DNA of 30,001 nucleotides from Planctomycetota bacterium (GCA_021777685.1 JAJYDH010000008.1:1-30001), one strand, 5' to 3'. Counted from the first letter of the stretch, positions 1-8,349 are shown. The notes: generated from the letters alone by a model not told the origin. A program made the numbers and translations.

Positions 1-1056
1 TTCCTCGGCCTCGACATCACCGAGCGAAGCAAGGTCATTGGCCCCTCGACCGACGAGCCCGGAACGCTCACTGAGCCCCGCTCATTCAACCTGATGTTCA
101 AGACTTTCGTGGGGGCGTTGGAGAGCGAGTCGAACGTCGCCTATCTCCGCCCCGAGACCGCCCAGGGGATCTTCGCCAACTTCAAGAACGTGGTCGACAC
201 GGGCCGGGTCCGCATCCCGTTCGGGATCGCGCAGGTCGGCAAGAGCTTCCGGAACGAGATCAACCCCCGCAACTTCACGTTCCGCTCGCGCGAATTCGAG
301 CAGATGGAGATCGAGTTCTTCTGCCGGCCCGAGGAGGCGACCGAATGGTACGCCTACTGGCGGAAGCGGCGGTTCCAGTGGTACGTCGACCACGGCCTCC
401 GGTCCGAGCGGCTCCGGCTCCGCGACCATGACCCGGATGAGCTGGCGTTCTACTCCACGGCCACGGCCGACATCGAGTACGAGTTCCCGTTCGGCGTCTC
501 CGAGTTGGAAGGGATCGCCCACCGGGGGGATTACGACCTCTCGCAGCACCAGAAGTTCAGCGGCAAGGACCTGTCGTACTTCGACGAGGAGAAGAAGGAG
601 CGCTACCTGCCGCACGTCATCGAACCCTCGGCCGGGGCCGACCGCGCGACCCTGGCGTTCCTCTGCGAGGCGTTCCAGGAAGACCAGGTCGCGGGCGAGA
701 CGCGGACCGTGCTCAAGTTCCACCCCCGGTTCGCGCCGATCAAGGCGGCCGTCTTCCCCCTGGTCAAGCGCGACGGGATGCCGGAGATGGCCGAGAAGAT
801 CTACCGCGACCTCAAGCGCGAGTTCAACGTCTTCCTCGACGAGAAGGGGGCGATCGGCCGCCGCTATCGTCGCCAGGACGAGGCCGGGACGCCGTTCGGG
901 ATCACCGTCGACGGCCAGACGATCGCCGACGGGACGGTCACGTTCCGCGACCGCGACACTTGCCGCCAATGGCGAGTCCCCTCCGCCAACGTCGTCCAGG
1001 CCCTGCGCGACCTCCTGACCGGCCAGGCAGTTCCCGCGTCGGAGGAAGGCCGATGA
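1..1056 (+). CDS. glyS: Glycyl-tRNA synthetase, alpha2 type (3' part; 5' end outside window)
   Basis: The visible 351 residues are the C-terminal part of a dimeric class II glycyl-tRNA synthetase (the eukaryote/Bacillus-like single-chain type), which charges tRNA-Gly in the cytoplasm. The reading frame is open from base 1, so the start lies upstream. Diagnostic stretches are PRSFNLMFKTFVG and YLRPETAQGIFANF (binding of the adenylate pocket), the class II arginine region GKSFRNEINPRNFTFRSREF, the EFFC segment, and EPSAGADRATLAFL (motif 3). The C-terminal anticodon-binding domain starts around FHPRFAPIKAAVFPL and contains GRRYRRQDEAGTPFGIT. All of these align by eye with bacterial and eukaryotic members. 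The TGA stop overlaps the ATG of the next gene (ATGA), so the two are probably translationally coupled. Identification is secure; only the missing N-terminus is unknown. Confidence 0.97.
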   Translation, partial: FLGLDITERSKVIGPSTDEPGTLTEPRSFNLMFKTFVGALESESNVAYLRPETAQGIFANFKNVVDTGRVRIPFGIAQVGKSFRNEINPRNFTFRSREFEQMEIEFFCRPEEATEWYAYWRKRRFQWYVDHGLRSERLRLRDHDPDELAFYSTATADIEYEFPFGVSELEGIAHRGDYDLSQHQKFSGKDLSYFDEEKKERYLPHVIEPSAGADRATLAFLCEAFQEDQVAGETRTVLKFHPRFAPIKAAVFPLVKRDGMPEMAEKIYRDLKREFNVFLDEKGAIGRRYRRQDEAGTPFGITVDGQTIADGTVTFRDRDTCRQWRVPSANVVQALRDLLTGQAVPASEEGR

Positions 1057-1907
1057 AGCCCTGCATCAGCCAGGCGACGACCCTGAGCACCCCCTTCGAG
1101 CAGGACGTGGAGTCCTACGCCCGCGCCGGCTGGTCGGCGATGGAGATCTGGCTCACCAAGCTGGAGACCTACCTCCGATCGCACTCGGTCGCCGAAGCGA
1201 AGGCCCTGCTGGACGGCCACGAGATCCGGGCGGTCGCCGCGGCGTCGCAGGGGGGGCTGCTGCTCTCCCGGGACGCCGAGCGGGCCGCCCACTGGGATCT
1301 CTTCCGCTCCCGGCTCGACGTCCTGCGCGAGCTGGGGGTGCCGACGCTGGTCGTCGCGGCCGACTTCGTCCGCGACCTGGTCCCCGAGGATTACGGCCGG
1401 GCCGCCGAGTCGCTGGTCGAGGCCGCCGGGCTGGCGACCTCGGCCGGGGTCCGGCTGGCCCTGGAGTTCCAGAAGGGGGCGAAGTTCTGCGCCAGCCTCG
1501 ACACGACCCTCGCGCTGATCGCCCAGAGCGGCGCCGAGGGGCCGGGGCTCGGTGTCTGCCTCGACCTCTTCCACTATTACACGGGGCCGAGCAAGTTCGA
1601 GGACCTCGGGTTCCTCACGCCGGCGAACCTCGCCTGGGTCCAGGTCTGCGACCTGAGCGGGGTCCCTCGCGAACTGGCCGGGGACGCCGATCGGATCTTG
1701 CCGGGCGAGGGGGATTTCCAGATCGGCCCCATCCTCGACCATCTGGCCTCGATCGGCCACGACGGTTATGTTTCGTTGGAGGTGCTCAACCCCCAGCTCT
1801 GGGAGATCCCGGCCGACCGCGTCGCGGACGCCGGCCGGCAATCCATGGAGCGGCTCCTGGCCCGCCGCTCGCCGTCGAAACGCGAACCCTCGTGGGGCGT
1901 CTCGTGA
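1053..1907 (+). CDS. Sugar phosphate isomerase/epimerase-like TIM-barrel protein
   Basis: A 284-residue protein of the xylose-isomerase-like TIM-barrel superfamily (AP endonuclease 2 / IolE-IolI-like). The ATG at 1053 overlaps the glyS stop, and GGAGGAAGG lies just upstream at 1041-1049, which fixes the start over a longer in-frame extension. Barrel-strand signatures are visible: ALEFQ (Glu138), CLDLFHYY (Asp171, His174), LPGEGDF and YVSLEVL (Glu243). The family usually binds a divalent metal through Glu, Asp, His and Glu. Here the position normally holding the third ligand reads VQVCD (Gln197 rather than His), a variation also met in some epimerase-like relatives. Substrate cannot be assigned: candidates are ketose or inositol derivatives. 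It is cytoplasmic, with no signal peptide. It is coupled to glyS and to the membrane protein that follows, but no functional link to translation is evident. Confidence 0.85.
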   Translation: MKPCISQATTLSTPFEQDVESYARAGWSAMEIWLTKLETYLRSHSVAEAKALLDGHEIRAVAAASQGGLLLSRDAERAAHWDLFRSRLDVLRELGVPTLVVAADFVRDLVPEDYGRAAESLVEAAGLATSAGVRLALEFQKGAKFCASLDTTLALIAQSGAEGPGLGVCLDLFHYYTGPSKFEDLGFLTPANLAWVQVCDLSGVPRELAGDADRILPGEGDFQIGPILDHLASIGHDGYVSLEVLNPQLWEIPADRVADAGRQSMERLLARRSPSKREPSWGVS

Positions 1908-2437
1908 GCCTGTCCGTCGTCGCGATCCAGCCCCCGGCCGCCATCTACCGCGAGGAACAGCGGTTCGGGTGGTGGGCCTACGCCCTGATGGCGTTCCTGG
2001 TCGCCCTGGGCTGGGCGATGTTCGAGGGCCGGGGGCCCTTCGGGGTCCCCCAGATCGGCATCCGGGGGCATCACCTCGTCACCGGGATCGCCGCGGGCCT
2101 GGTCCTCTTCTCGGTCATCATCGTGGCGGGATTCCTCCGGATGACGACGCTCGTCACGCCCACCGACGTCCGGGTCTGGTTCGGCTTCATCCCCACCTAT
2201 CGGCGGTCGATCGCGATCGGGACCATCGCCCGGGTCGAGATCATCCGTTATCGGCCGATCCTCGACTACGGAGGGTGGGGCATTCGGGTCGGACGGAACG
2301 GCGACCGAGCCCTCAACGCCCGGGGAGACCGGGGCGTCCGGCTCCATCTCGTCGACGGATCGAAGATCGTCATCGGCAGCCAGCGGCCCGAGGAGCTGGC
2401 CCTGGCCGTCGAGGGAGCGCTCAGGCCGGGGCACTGA
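1904..2437 (+). CDS. Small membrane protein with two helices and a PH-like C-terminal region
   Basis: Unrecognised protein of about 177 residues. I place the start at the GTG of 1904, which overlaps the preceding stop (GTGA) and has GTGGGG upstream. A GTG at 1892 in the same frame is the alternative and adds four residues. Two hydrophobic segments are clear, FGWWAYALMAFLVALGWAMF and HLVTGIAAGLVLFSVIIVAG, separated by a short loop. The rest is a soluble beta-rich tail (VRVWFGFIPTYRRSIAIG, IARVEIIRYRP, GVRLHLVDGSKIVIGS, then a final helix). That order of strands and terminal helix resembles the bacterial PH domains found in small YdbT/DUF-type membrane proteins. It is the last gene of the plus-strand group. 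Its stop lies three bases from the stop of the convergent aldolase-like gene. Function is unknown. Confidence 0.75.
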   Translation: MSLSVVAIQPPAAIYREEQRFGWWAYALMAFLVALGWAMFEGRGPFGVPQIGIRGHHLVTGIAAGLVLFSVIIVAGFLRMTTLVTPTDVRVWFGFIPTYRRSIAIGTIARVEIIRYRPILDYGGWGIRVGRNGDRALNARGDRGVRLHLVDGSKIVIGSQRPEELALAVEGALRPGH

Positions 2438-2440
2438 CGA

Positions 2441-3556
2441 TCAGACCCCGATCACGCGGGCACGGGCCTTGACCTCCCAACGATCGACGACCTCCCCGCC
2501 ATCCATCACATAGGCCCAGGAGTGCAGGGCACAGGTCGGGCAGATGTGGGTGGGGATGGCCAGCAGGGGCGTGCCGGGCATCAGCCCGTCGGCCCCGGGC
2601 GCCTCGACGACGAGATGCTCCTCGCTCTGGCCGCCGAGCGTCGCTCCGGGCAGGCCGAGGAGCGTCAAACGGGCTCCGGCCGGGTCGGCGGCGACGGCCT
2701 TGTGGCCCAGGTCCAGGCAGATCCGTCCCGGCCTGGGCTGGCTGACGACCCGGGTGAACAGCACGGCGGCGGGGGTGAACGGCAGGTCGGGGAACTTCTC
2801 GGCGTACCCCGCGTCGTGGAGCACGCAGGTCCCCGGCGAGCACTCCACGCCGGGCGTCCTGACCTCGGCGTGGACCGGAAACGTCGGCGTCCCGCCCAGG
2901 ACCAGCCTCGGCACGGGCAGGCCCATCGCCAGGAGCCGGTCGCGGAGCGCGTGGACCGCTTCCAGGCCCGGGGCGGCGGATTGGCGACGGTCGACAAGGT
3001 CCTTGTCGCGGATCTGGCCGTCGTAGGCGTGCAGGCCGTCGGGATCCAGGTTCGGCAGGTCGGCGACGAGCTGGTAGAGGGCGGCGGCCTCGTCGCCGGG
3101 CGCGATCCCGGTCCGGCCCATGCCGATTTCGAGGTCGAGCAGGACCGACGTCGGGCGGTCCGCGTGTCCGAGCGCCGCCGAGAGCGCCCGGGCCGATTCG
3201 GGATGGTCGACGGTCGCCCGGAAGGTGGTCGAGGGGTACGCCTCGATCAGCCGGGCGAACCGGGCCAGGTTCGGCCCGACGATCGGATAGCCGATCAGGA
3301 CGTCGGTCCCGCCCGACGAGGCGACCATCTCGGCCTCGGCGATCGTCGCGCACTTGTGCTTGTGGATGCCCAGCGACTCGGCCAGGTGGACGAGCGCGGG
3401 CATCTTGTGCGTCTTGACGTGAGGCCGGAGCCGGTCTGCACCGCCGGCCATCGCGATCATGGCGTCGAGGTTGCTCCGGACGATATCGAGGAAGATCAGC
3501 AGCGACGGGCTGAGCAGCTCGTCGGGATTGCGGATCGGATAGCGAGGGTCGTTCAT
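2441..3556 (-). CDS. PLP-dependent D-threonine aldolase / D-serine dehydratase-like (DSD1 family) enzyme
   Basis: A 371-residue cytoplasmic enzyme with an alanine-racemase-type TIM barrel followed by a D-serine-dehydratase-like domain. The PLP lysine motif is RPHVKTHK (probable Schiff-base Lys48). Further barrel motifs are LDLEIGMGRTGI, LHAYDGQIRD and LVLGGTPTF. The C-terminal HICPTC (His337, Cys339) matches the HxC metal site of the family, which needs PLP and Zn or Mn. Known members cleave D-threonine to glycine and acetaldehyde or deaminate D-serine; which reaction applies here is not decided. The ATG at 3556 overlaps the upstream amidohydrolase stop (ATGA) and follows GGAGAAGG. A longer open frame to 4792 runs antisense-like through the amidohydrolase and is not used. 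The operon context suggests handling of D-amino acids released from conjugates. Confidence 0.9.
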   Translation of the reverse strand: MNDPRYPIRNPDELLSPSLLIFLDIVRSNLDAMIAMAGGADRLRPHVKTHKMPALVHLAESLGIHKHKCATIAEAEMVASSGGTDVLIGYPIVGPNLARFARLIEAYPSTTFRATVDHPESARALSAALGHADRPTSVLLDLEIGMGRTGIAPGDEAAALYQLVADLPNLDPDGLHAYDGQIRDKDLVDRRQSAAPGLEAVHALRDRLLAMGLPVPRLVLGGTPTFPVHAEVRTPGVECSPGTCVLHDAGYAEKFPDLPFTPAAVLFTRVVSQPRPGRICLDLGHKAVAADPAGARLTLLGLPGATLGGQSEEHLVVEAPGADGLMPGTPLLAIPTHICPTCALHSWAYVMDGGEVVDRWEVKARARVIGV

Positions 3557-4872
3557 CGGCCGGCCTTCTCCGAAGCGGGCGGGAGCAGGCCGACGACGGC
3601 GGCCGTCATCGACCGGAGTCCGGCCCGGAGGCTGGGCGAGGCGTCCGGCCGGTAGAGCGCCGAATGGAGCGACGGCAGCGGCTCCCCCTTGGTCTTCGCG
3701 GCGGCGATCCGGTCGGCCGGGATCGTCCCGAGCCGGAACATGAAGGTCGGCACGCCCCCCTGGCCGAAGAGGCCGAAATCCTCCGCCCCCATCGTGGGTT
3801 CGACTTCCTCGACGTTCGACGTCCCCAGCTCCTTCGCCAGCATCGGGACGACCTTCGCGACGAGGCCGGGCGTGTTGATCGTCGGCGGGGTGCTCTCGCC
3901 GATCGTGACCTCGGCCGCCGGGGCCCGGTGGGCCTCGGCGAGCCCCTTCGCCCGCCGGCGGATGCCCTCGACGAGTTGGTCGCCGACCTCGGGCCTGAAG
4001 GCCCGGAGTGTCAGTTGGAGCCGGACATCGTTGGGGATGATGTTGTGCTTGGTCCCGCCGTGGATCGAGCCGACGGTGACGACGGCCGGGTGGAGCGGGT
4101 TGACCTCGCGGCTGACGATCGTCTGGAGGTCGAGCACGAGCAGGCTCGCCAGGACGATCGGGTCGACCGTGCTGTCCGGCTTGGCGCCGTGCCCCCCCCT
4201 GCCCTTGACCACGACGTTGACCGAGGTCGAGCCGGCCATCGCCGGGCCGCTGGTGTAGGCGACCTTGCCGACCTCCAGGTCGTGCGAGACGTGCAGAGCG
4301 AGGGCAAAATCGGGCTTCGGGAACCGGGTGTAGAGCCCGTCGGCCAGCATGAGCCTGGCCCCACCGATCTTCTCCTCGGCGGGCTGGCCGATGAGCAGGA
4401 CCGTCCCGGCCCACTTGCTGCGGTTCTCGGAGAGCCATCGGGCGGTGGCGACCAGGTTCGTCATGTGGATGTCGTGGCCGCAGGCGTGCATCACGCCGAC
4501 CGGGTGGCCGGCGTCGTCGGGGGCGGTCGCCTTGCTGGCGAACGGCAGGCCGGTGGCCTCGGTGACGGGGAGCGCGTCGAGGTCGGACCGGACGAGGATC
4601 GTCGGCCCCTGGCCATTCTTGAGGACGCCGACCACGCCGAGCTTGCCCACGCCGGTCGTCACCTCGGCCCCGGCCTTCTTCAGCTCCTCGGCGAACCGGG
4701 CGGCGGTGGCGACCTCCTTGTAGGAAAGCTCGGGGTGGCTGTGGAGGTGCCGGTAGAGGTCGATCAGCTCGCCTTCGTGCTTGTCGAACCACTCGCCCGG
4801 CTCGTCGGCCCTGGCGCCGACGGTGGCGGCGAGGGCCAGGATCAACGCCAGGCCGAATCGCGATCGCGTCAT
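3553..4872 (-). CDS. Exported M20-family amidohydrolase (HipO/AbgB-like)
   Basis: A 439-residue metal-dependent aminoacylase-type hydrolase of family M20D, which removes acyl groups from N-acyl amino acids. Start choice: the ATG at 4872 is preceded by GGAG at a good distance and begins a signal peptide (MTRSRFGLALILALAATVGARA, cleavage after Ala22). An upstream ATG at 4908 in the same frame would bury it. Metal and catalytic residues are visible: HACGHD (Cys131, His133, Asp134), QPAEE (Glu166, Glu167), LALHVS (His194) and a late PSLHSALY histidine, the set known from plant IAA-amino-acid hydrolases. The lid domain (GGHGAKPDSTVDPI) is intact. Length fits the family. The signal peptide places it in the periplasm. 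It lies 32 bp after the TPR gene and overlaps the PLP enzyme gene, so the three are likely co-transcribed. Confidence 0.93.
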   Translation of the reverse strand: MTRSRFGLALILALAATVGARADEPGEWFDKHEGELIDLYRHLHSHPELSYKEVATAARFAEELKKAGAEVTTGVGKLGVVGVLKNGQGPTILVRSDLDALPVTEATGLPFASKATAPDDAGHPVGVMHACGHDIHMTNLVATARWLSENRSKWAGTVLLIGQPAEEKIGGARLMLADGLYTRFPKPDFALALHVSHDLEVGKVAYTSGPAMAGSTSVNVVVKGRGGHGAKPDSTVDPIVLASLLVLDLQTIVSREVNPLHPAVVTVGSIHGGTKHNIIPNDVRLQLTLRAFRPEVGDQLVEGIRRRAKGLAEAHRAPAAEVTIGESTPPTINTPGLVAKVVPMLAKELGTSNVEEVEPTMGAEDFGLFGQGGVPTFMFRLGTIPADRIAAAKTKGEPLPSLHSALYRPDASPSLRAGLRSMTAAVVGLLPPASEKAGR

Positions 4873-4904
4873 GTCAGCCGCTCCGGGTGGTGGACCGATC
4901 CGGG

Positions 4905-5225
4905 TCAATCGAGGCCGTGCTCACGGTTGAAGGCGAGGGCCTTGGCGTGCTCGGCCTCGGCGATCTTGCCGCATCGCTGGTAGATGACGGAGAGCGCGGT
5001 ATAGCTGAATGTGTCGTCGGGTTCCAGCTCGACGACCTTCTTGGCGTGGGCGATCGCCTTGTCGGACTCGGCGATGTCGGAGTAGAGCTTGGCGAGCATC
5101 CCGTGGCCGATGACGAATTTCGGGTCGATCGCGATGGCCTCGTCGAGCTTCGCGATGGCGCCGGGCTTGTCGCCCGCGTCGCGGAGTTCGACGGCCTGGT
5201 CGTAGAGCTGGTCGGGGGTCGGCAT
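4905..5225 (-). CDS. Small tetratricopeptide-repeat protein
   Basis: A 106-residue protein made almost wholly of TPR helices: QLYDQAVELRDAGDKPGAIAKLDEAIAIDP, then VIGHGMLAKLYSDIAESDKAIAHAKKVVELEP, then SYTALSVIYQRCGKIAEAEHAKALA. This gives three repeats with the usual Gly/Ala/Tyr/Pro positions. No signal peptide or membrane segment is present, so it should act in the cytoplasm as a protein-protein adaptor. The ATG at 5225 has GGAG about ten bases upstream. It is the first gene of the operon with the M20 amidohydrolase and the D-threonine-aldolase-like enzyme. A possible -10 element lies about 70 bp upstream. Small stand-alone TPR proteins of this kind are common in planctomycetes, and the partner is unknown. 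Confidence 0.88.
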   Translation of the reverse strand: MPTPDQLYDQAVELRDAGDKPGAIAKLDEAIAIDPKFVIGHGMLAKLYSDIAESDKAIAHAKKVVELEPDDTFSYTALSVIYQRCGKIAEAEHAKALAFNREHGLD

Positions 5226-5293
5226 GTCTTCGAAGCTCCGGCGGGAATCCCTGGACCCCTCGGTCGCGTCCGGGGGGCTCTGGCTGAGGGACC

Positions 5294-5322
5294 ATTCTAG
5301 GGTCTCGGTGCCCGGTCATGCC
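5294..5322 (-). promoter_or_regulatory. Possible promoter of the TPR-amidohydrolase-aldolase operon
   Basis: On the minus strand a good -10 hexamer TAGAAT occupies 5299-5294. The -35 position at 17 bp reads GGCATG, a poor match to TTGACA, so this is a weak or activator-dependent site at best. It would start transcription about 60 bp before the TPR start codon. Confidence 0.35.
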
Positions 5323-5351
5323 AGGGCCCGGCGAGGGGCGACGGGACGAAA

Positions 5352-5388
5352 CGACGACGCCCCGACCGGTCGGGTCGGGGCGTCGTCG
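5352..5388 (-). terminator. Perfect 16-bp hairpin after the sedolisin gene
   Basis: Bases 5352-5367 (CGACGACGCCCCGACC) are exactly complementary to 5373-5388, with a five-base loop. The hairpin lies 22 bp beyond the sedolisin stop. Read on the minus strand it is followed by only a short T-containing stretch (TCGTTTCGTC), so it is either an intrinsic terminator with a weak U tract or a 3'-end stabilising structure. Confidence 0.7.
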
Positions 5389-5409
5389 AGGTTCGCGGCG
5401 TCGTCTCGA

Positions 5410-7959
5410 TCAGAGCCCGAAGCCGAACGAGCGCGGGCCGATCGGCCATGACGGGTCGACCGTCGAGGACTGGGGGACGTTCCGCCGGATCGACACGGCG
5501 ACGGCCTCGGCGGCCTGGTTGGGCCGGGTCGCGGCCTGGTTCTGCGATATCGTCGAGGAGGTCGAGGTCGTCGTCGGGGCGACGAAGGCCGCGCCGACCG
5601 AAGCCGAAGGCGACTGGAAGTACGTCACGCCCTGGCCTGACGTCGCGACCGCCGTCTTGACCGAGGCGGAGGCCGTCGGCGAGAACGCGACGTCGGCCCA
5701 GAAGTTCATCCCGCCGCCGTTCGTCGTCGGGAAGGCTCCGTTGCCGTAGCCGTACACGCCGTTCCCGCCCGAGGTGCTGCCCGGCAGGGCCTGGAGCGGG
5801 CCATTGCTCACGCCGCCAGCGTTGAAGAATCCGCCGGAGATCCCGAAGTAGCCGCCGCCGGTCGAGAACGAGACGATGTACGTGGTGTTGGCCGAGATCG
5901 CCACGGGGTTCGAGAAGCTGACCTGCTGCCATCCATAGGACGACTCGCCGGTGAACGTGGCCTTCGCCAGCATCGTCCCGTTGGAGGACCAGAGGTAGCC
6001 GACGTGGGTGTACCCGCCCATCCAGGTCTGCTTGTAGAACCGGACGCCCGTGACCTGGCCGGCCTGGCTGGCGGTGAACTTGACCCCCACGTCGTAAGAG
6101 CCCGAGGCGTACTCGTTCTCCGAGGGCGTGTATGAGTTGCTCCAGATCGTGTCGGTCGTCCCGGGCGAGACGGGCACCGACGCGGTCGTGGTCGCCGTCG
6201 CGGTGTTGCTGTAGCCCGAGTTGTTGCCGCCGGTGGCCTGGACGCGATACTCGTAGGTCGTCCCGGCGGCGAGGCCGGTGTCGGCGTAGCTGGTCGTCCC
6301 GGCGGCCGTCGTGGTGACGGTGGTCCAGGAGGAGCCGCCGTTGGCGCTCCGCTGGACCGTGTAGCCGGTGGCGCCCGTCGAGCCGGTCCAGGTCAGGTTG
6401 ATCTGACTCGTCGAGACGGCCGAGGCGGACAGGTTGAGCGGGGCGGCCGGGCTGACCGTGATGCCCGACTGGGTCGCGGTGGCGTGGTTCTGGTCGGTCG
6501 CGGTGATCGACTGGGTTCCCGCCGAGTTGAGCGTGACGGTGAAGGTGTGCGAGCCGTTGTCGGCCGCGGTGAAGGTATAGCTCGACGGCAGGCCGGCCTT
6601 CGCGTCGCTGCTCGTCAACTGGACCGTGCCGGTATATCCCGCGTCGACCCCTTGCGAGTTGCCGGCCGTGACCGTGACGCTGAACGACGTGCCCGCGACG
6701 GCGGACGTCGGCGAGGAGATGGACAGGGTGTCGGCCGGGGCCGGGGCCGTCACGGTCCCGTCGAGCGACTGGACGACCAGGTTCGCCAGCGGCGAGCCGA
6801 GGCCGGTCACATAGTCGTATCCGGGACCGGCCGAGTAGGTGGTCTGGCCCGTGCTGGAGCCGGTGGTGACGTCGTGGAAGTCGCCCGAGGTCGCGTTCTG
6901 GTAGAGGCTGGTCAGCACGGCCTGGGGGCCGGAGCTGTTCAGCGCGGCCTGGCCGCCCAGGGCCCGCCCCTGGTCGGCGATGGCGAACAGAGCGGCCCAT
7001 TGCGGGGCCCCGGCGCTGGTCCCGCCGACCACCGTCCAGCCGGAATTGGCGTAGGTATCGTAGACCGCGAACCCGGTGTTGGGGCTGGCGTCATAGGCGA
7101 CGTCGGGGTTGGCCCGCTGCGTCGTCGTCTGCGTCACGACGCCCGCCTGGTAGGCCGGTTGCGACTCGTAGGCGCTCGGGCCGCCGCCGCTCCCGCTCCA
7201 GCCGGACTCGCTGCCATAGGTGTTGTTCGATCCCAGGCTCAGAGCCGTCCCGCCGACGGCGACCACGTTCGGCGAGGCGGCCGGCCAGGAGACCGGGGCG
7301 CCATTGTCGCCCGAGGAGGCGACGAACGTCACGCCCGCGTGGACGAACTGCCCGTCGTAGCTCGACCCTGTCTCGGCCGAGAACTCGCCCCCGCCCCAGC
7401 TCATCGAGACGACGTTGGCGTGGGCCGCCGCGTAGTTGACGCCGGCCAGGAGGTCGGAGTCGCTCGCGGTGCTGGCCTCGACGAGCATGATCGTGGCGCC
7501 CGGGGCCATGGCGTGGGCCCACTCGACGTCGAGCGACTCCTCCATCTCCCAGCCGCCGGTCGAGTCGGTCGCCGGATAGCTCGTGCCGCCCGTCTGGTTG
7601 ACCCGGTCGACCGTCGTGTTCGGCAGGCCGAACTGGGCGTCGAACGCGTTGAGGTCGGACTGGATGTTCGGGTCGTCCTGGGCGTCGACGATCGCGATCG
7701 TCTGGCCGGTCCCGTCCCCCTTGACGGAGCCGAAGCTGACCTGGTTGAAGCCATAGGCGGCCTGGATCTGGGCCGGCGAGTAGCCGGCGGGCATCGCGCT
7801 GGAGGTGGCCAGGGGGCTGACCTCGAACATCGGGCGGATCACGGTGCCCGAGGTCAGGAGGTCGGCGGTGCTGAGGAGTTCTCGGCCTTCGAGGCGGTCG
7901 ATCATCGGCGAGCGGGGGCGCAGTTTCGACGAGGCCCGGCTTCGGGTGTTGCGGCGCAT
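5410..7959 (-). CDS. Exported sedolisin-type (S53) serine-carboxyl peptidase with Ig-like, FN3 and DUF4082 modules
   Basis: An 849-residue predicted extracellular protease. The S53 catalytic set is visible: EESLD (Glu140, Asp144), SSGDNG (Asp218) and GGTSAGAP (Ser315). A likely calcium site is formed by HDV (Asp363) and AGPGYD (Asp382). After it come an Ig-like domain (about 408-503), a fibronectin type III domain (about 505-592, with Tyr/Trp core residues) and a DUF4082 domain (about 601-762) of the kind found in secreted carbohydrate-associated proteins. The N-terminus carries MIDRLEGRELLS, close to the planctomycete LEPR-XLL motif. No separate pro-domain is present: the catalytic domain begins near residue 57, whereas classical sedolisins have a pro-region of roughly 170-200 residues. 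I use the ATG at 7959; a TTG immediately before it fits the AGGAG spacing slightly better. It is monocistronic, with a promoter-like site far upstream. Confidence 0.92.
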   Translation of the reverse strand: MRRNTRSRASSKLRPRSPMIDRLEGRELLSTADLLTSGTVIRPMFEVSPLATSSAMPAGYSPAQIQAAYGFNQVSFGSVKGDGTGQTIAIVDAQDDPNIQSDLNAFDAQFGLPNTTVDRVNQTGGTSYPATDSTGGWEMEESLDVEWAHAMAPGATIMLVEASTASDSDLLAGVNYAAAHANVVSMSWGGGEFSAETGSSYDGQFVHAGVTFVASSGDNGAPVSWPAASPNVVAVGGTALSLGSNNTYGSESGWSGSGGGPSAYESQPAYQAGVVTQTTTQRANPDVAYDASPNTGFAVYDTYANSGWTVVGGTSAGAPQWAALFAIADQGRALGGQAALNSSGPQAVLTSLYQNATSGDFHDVTTGSSTGQTTYSAGPGYDYVTGLGSPLANLVVQSLDGTVTAPAPADTLSISSPTSAVAGTSFSVTVTAGNSQGVDAGYTGTVQLTSSDAKAGLPSSYTFTAADNGSHTFTVTLNSAGTQSITATDQNHATATQSGITVSPAAPLNLSASAVSTSQINLTWTGSTGATGYTVQRSANGGSSWTTVTTTAAGTTSYADTGLAAGTTYEYRVQATGGNNSGYSNTATATTTASVPVSPGTTDTIWSNSYTPSENEYASGSYDVGVKFTASQAGQVTGVRFYKQTWMGGYTHVGYLWSSNGTMLAKATFTGESSYGWQQVSFSNPVAISANTTYIVSFSTGGGYFGISGGFFNAGGVSNGPLQALPGSTSGGNGVYGYGNGAFPTTNGGGMNFWADVAFSPTASASVKTAVATSGQGVTYFQSPSASVGAAFVAPTTTSTSSTISQNQAATRPNQAAEAVAVSIRRNVPQSSTVDPSWPIGPRSFGFGL

Positions 7960-8320
7960 CAAAGATGTAAGCTCCTGGTGGATGCGGCGGCCTGGCCGCA
8001 CCGGGACGCGATCAAGTTGAGGGCGAGAGGGGGAGATCAGCTCGTCTTCGGGATGCCGGGCGACCGAAAGGCCCCGGCGACACATCTACGATCAAGGTTC
8101 CGAGAATGTTCGCCCGGGATATCGAGAAGTGCGGCTGTTTTCTCGAAGGCTTCCGGGCTTCCGCGCGAGGGCCGGGGAGCGACAGCGAACGGCCGAAGCC
8201 GGAAGGCTCGGTCGTGGAAACTTGTTGGAGTAGCGGGGTCACGAGGAGAAGTTGCCGAAACGTCCCGGCCCCGTGGAAGGGTCCGAGGCCCGAACGGCCC
8301 TCGTTCTTGAAGGTAGAGAT

Positions 8321-8349
8321 ATTCTAGGAGTCATGTTTCCTCATGTCAA
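8321..8349 (-). promoter_or_regulatory. Sigma70-like promoter toward the sedolisin gene
   Basis: On the minus strand TTGACA (8349-8344) is a perfect -35, followed by a 17-bp spacer and TAGAAT (8326-8321), one base from the consensus -10. It is the best promoter match in the window. The predicted start is near 8314, giving a long leader before the sedolisin start at 7959. Confidence 0.7.

Noticed and set aside
2441..4792. Single 783-residue fusion protein
   Set aside because: The N-terminal half is an Arg/Pro-rich shadow of the amidohydrolase gene in another frame; the real enzyme starts at 3556 with SD and ATGA overlap.
8012..8242. 76-codon minus-strand ORF in the sedolisin leader
   Set aside because: GTG start without a convincing ribosome site, no recognisable motif, and it lies within the presumed untranslated leader.
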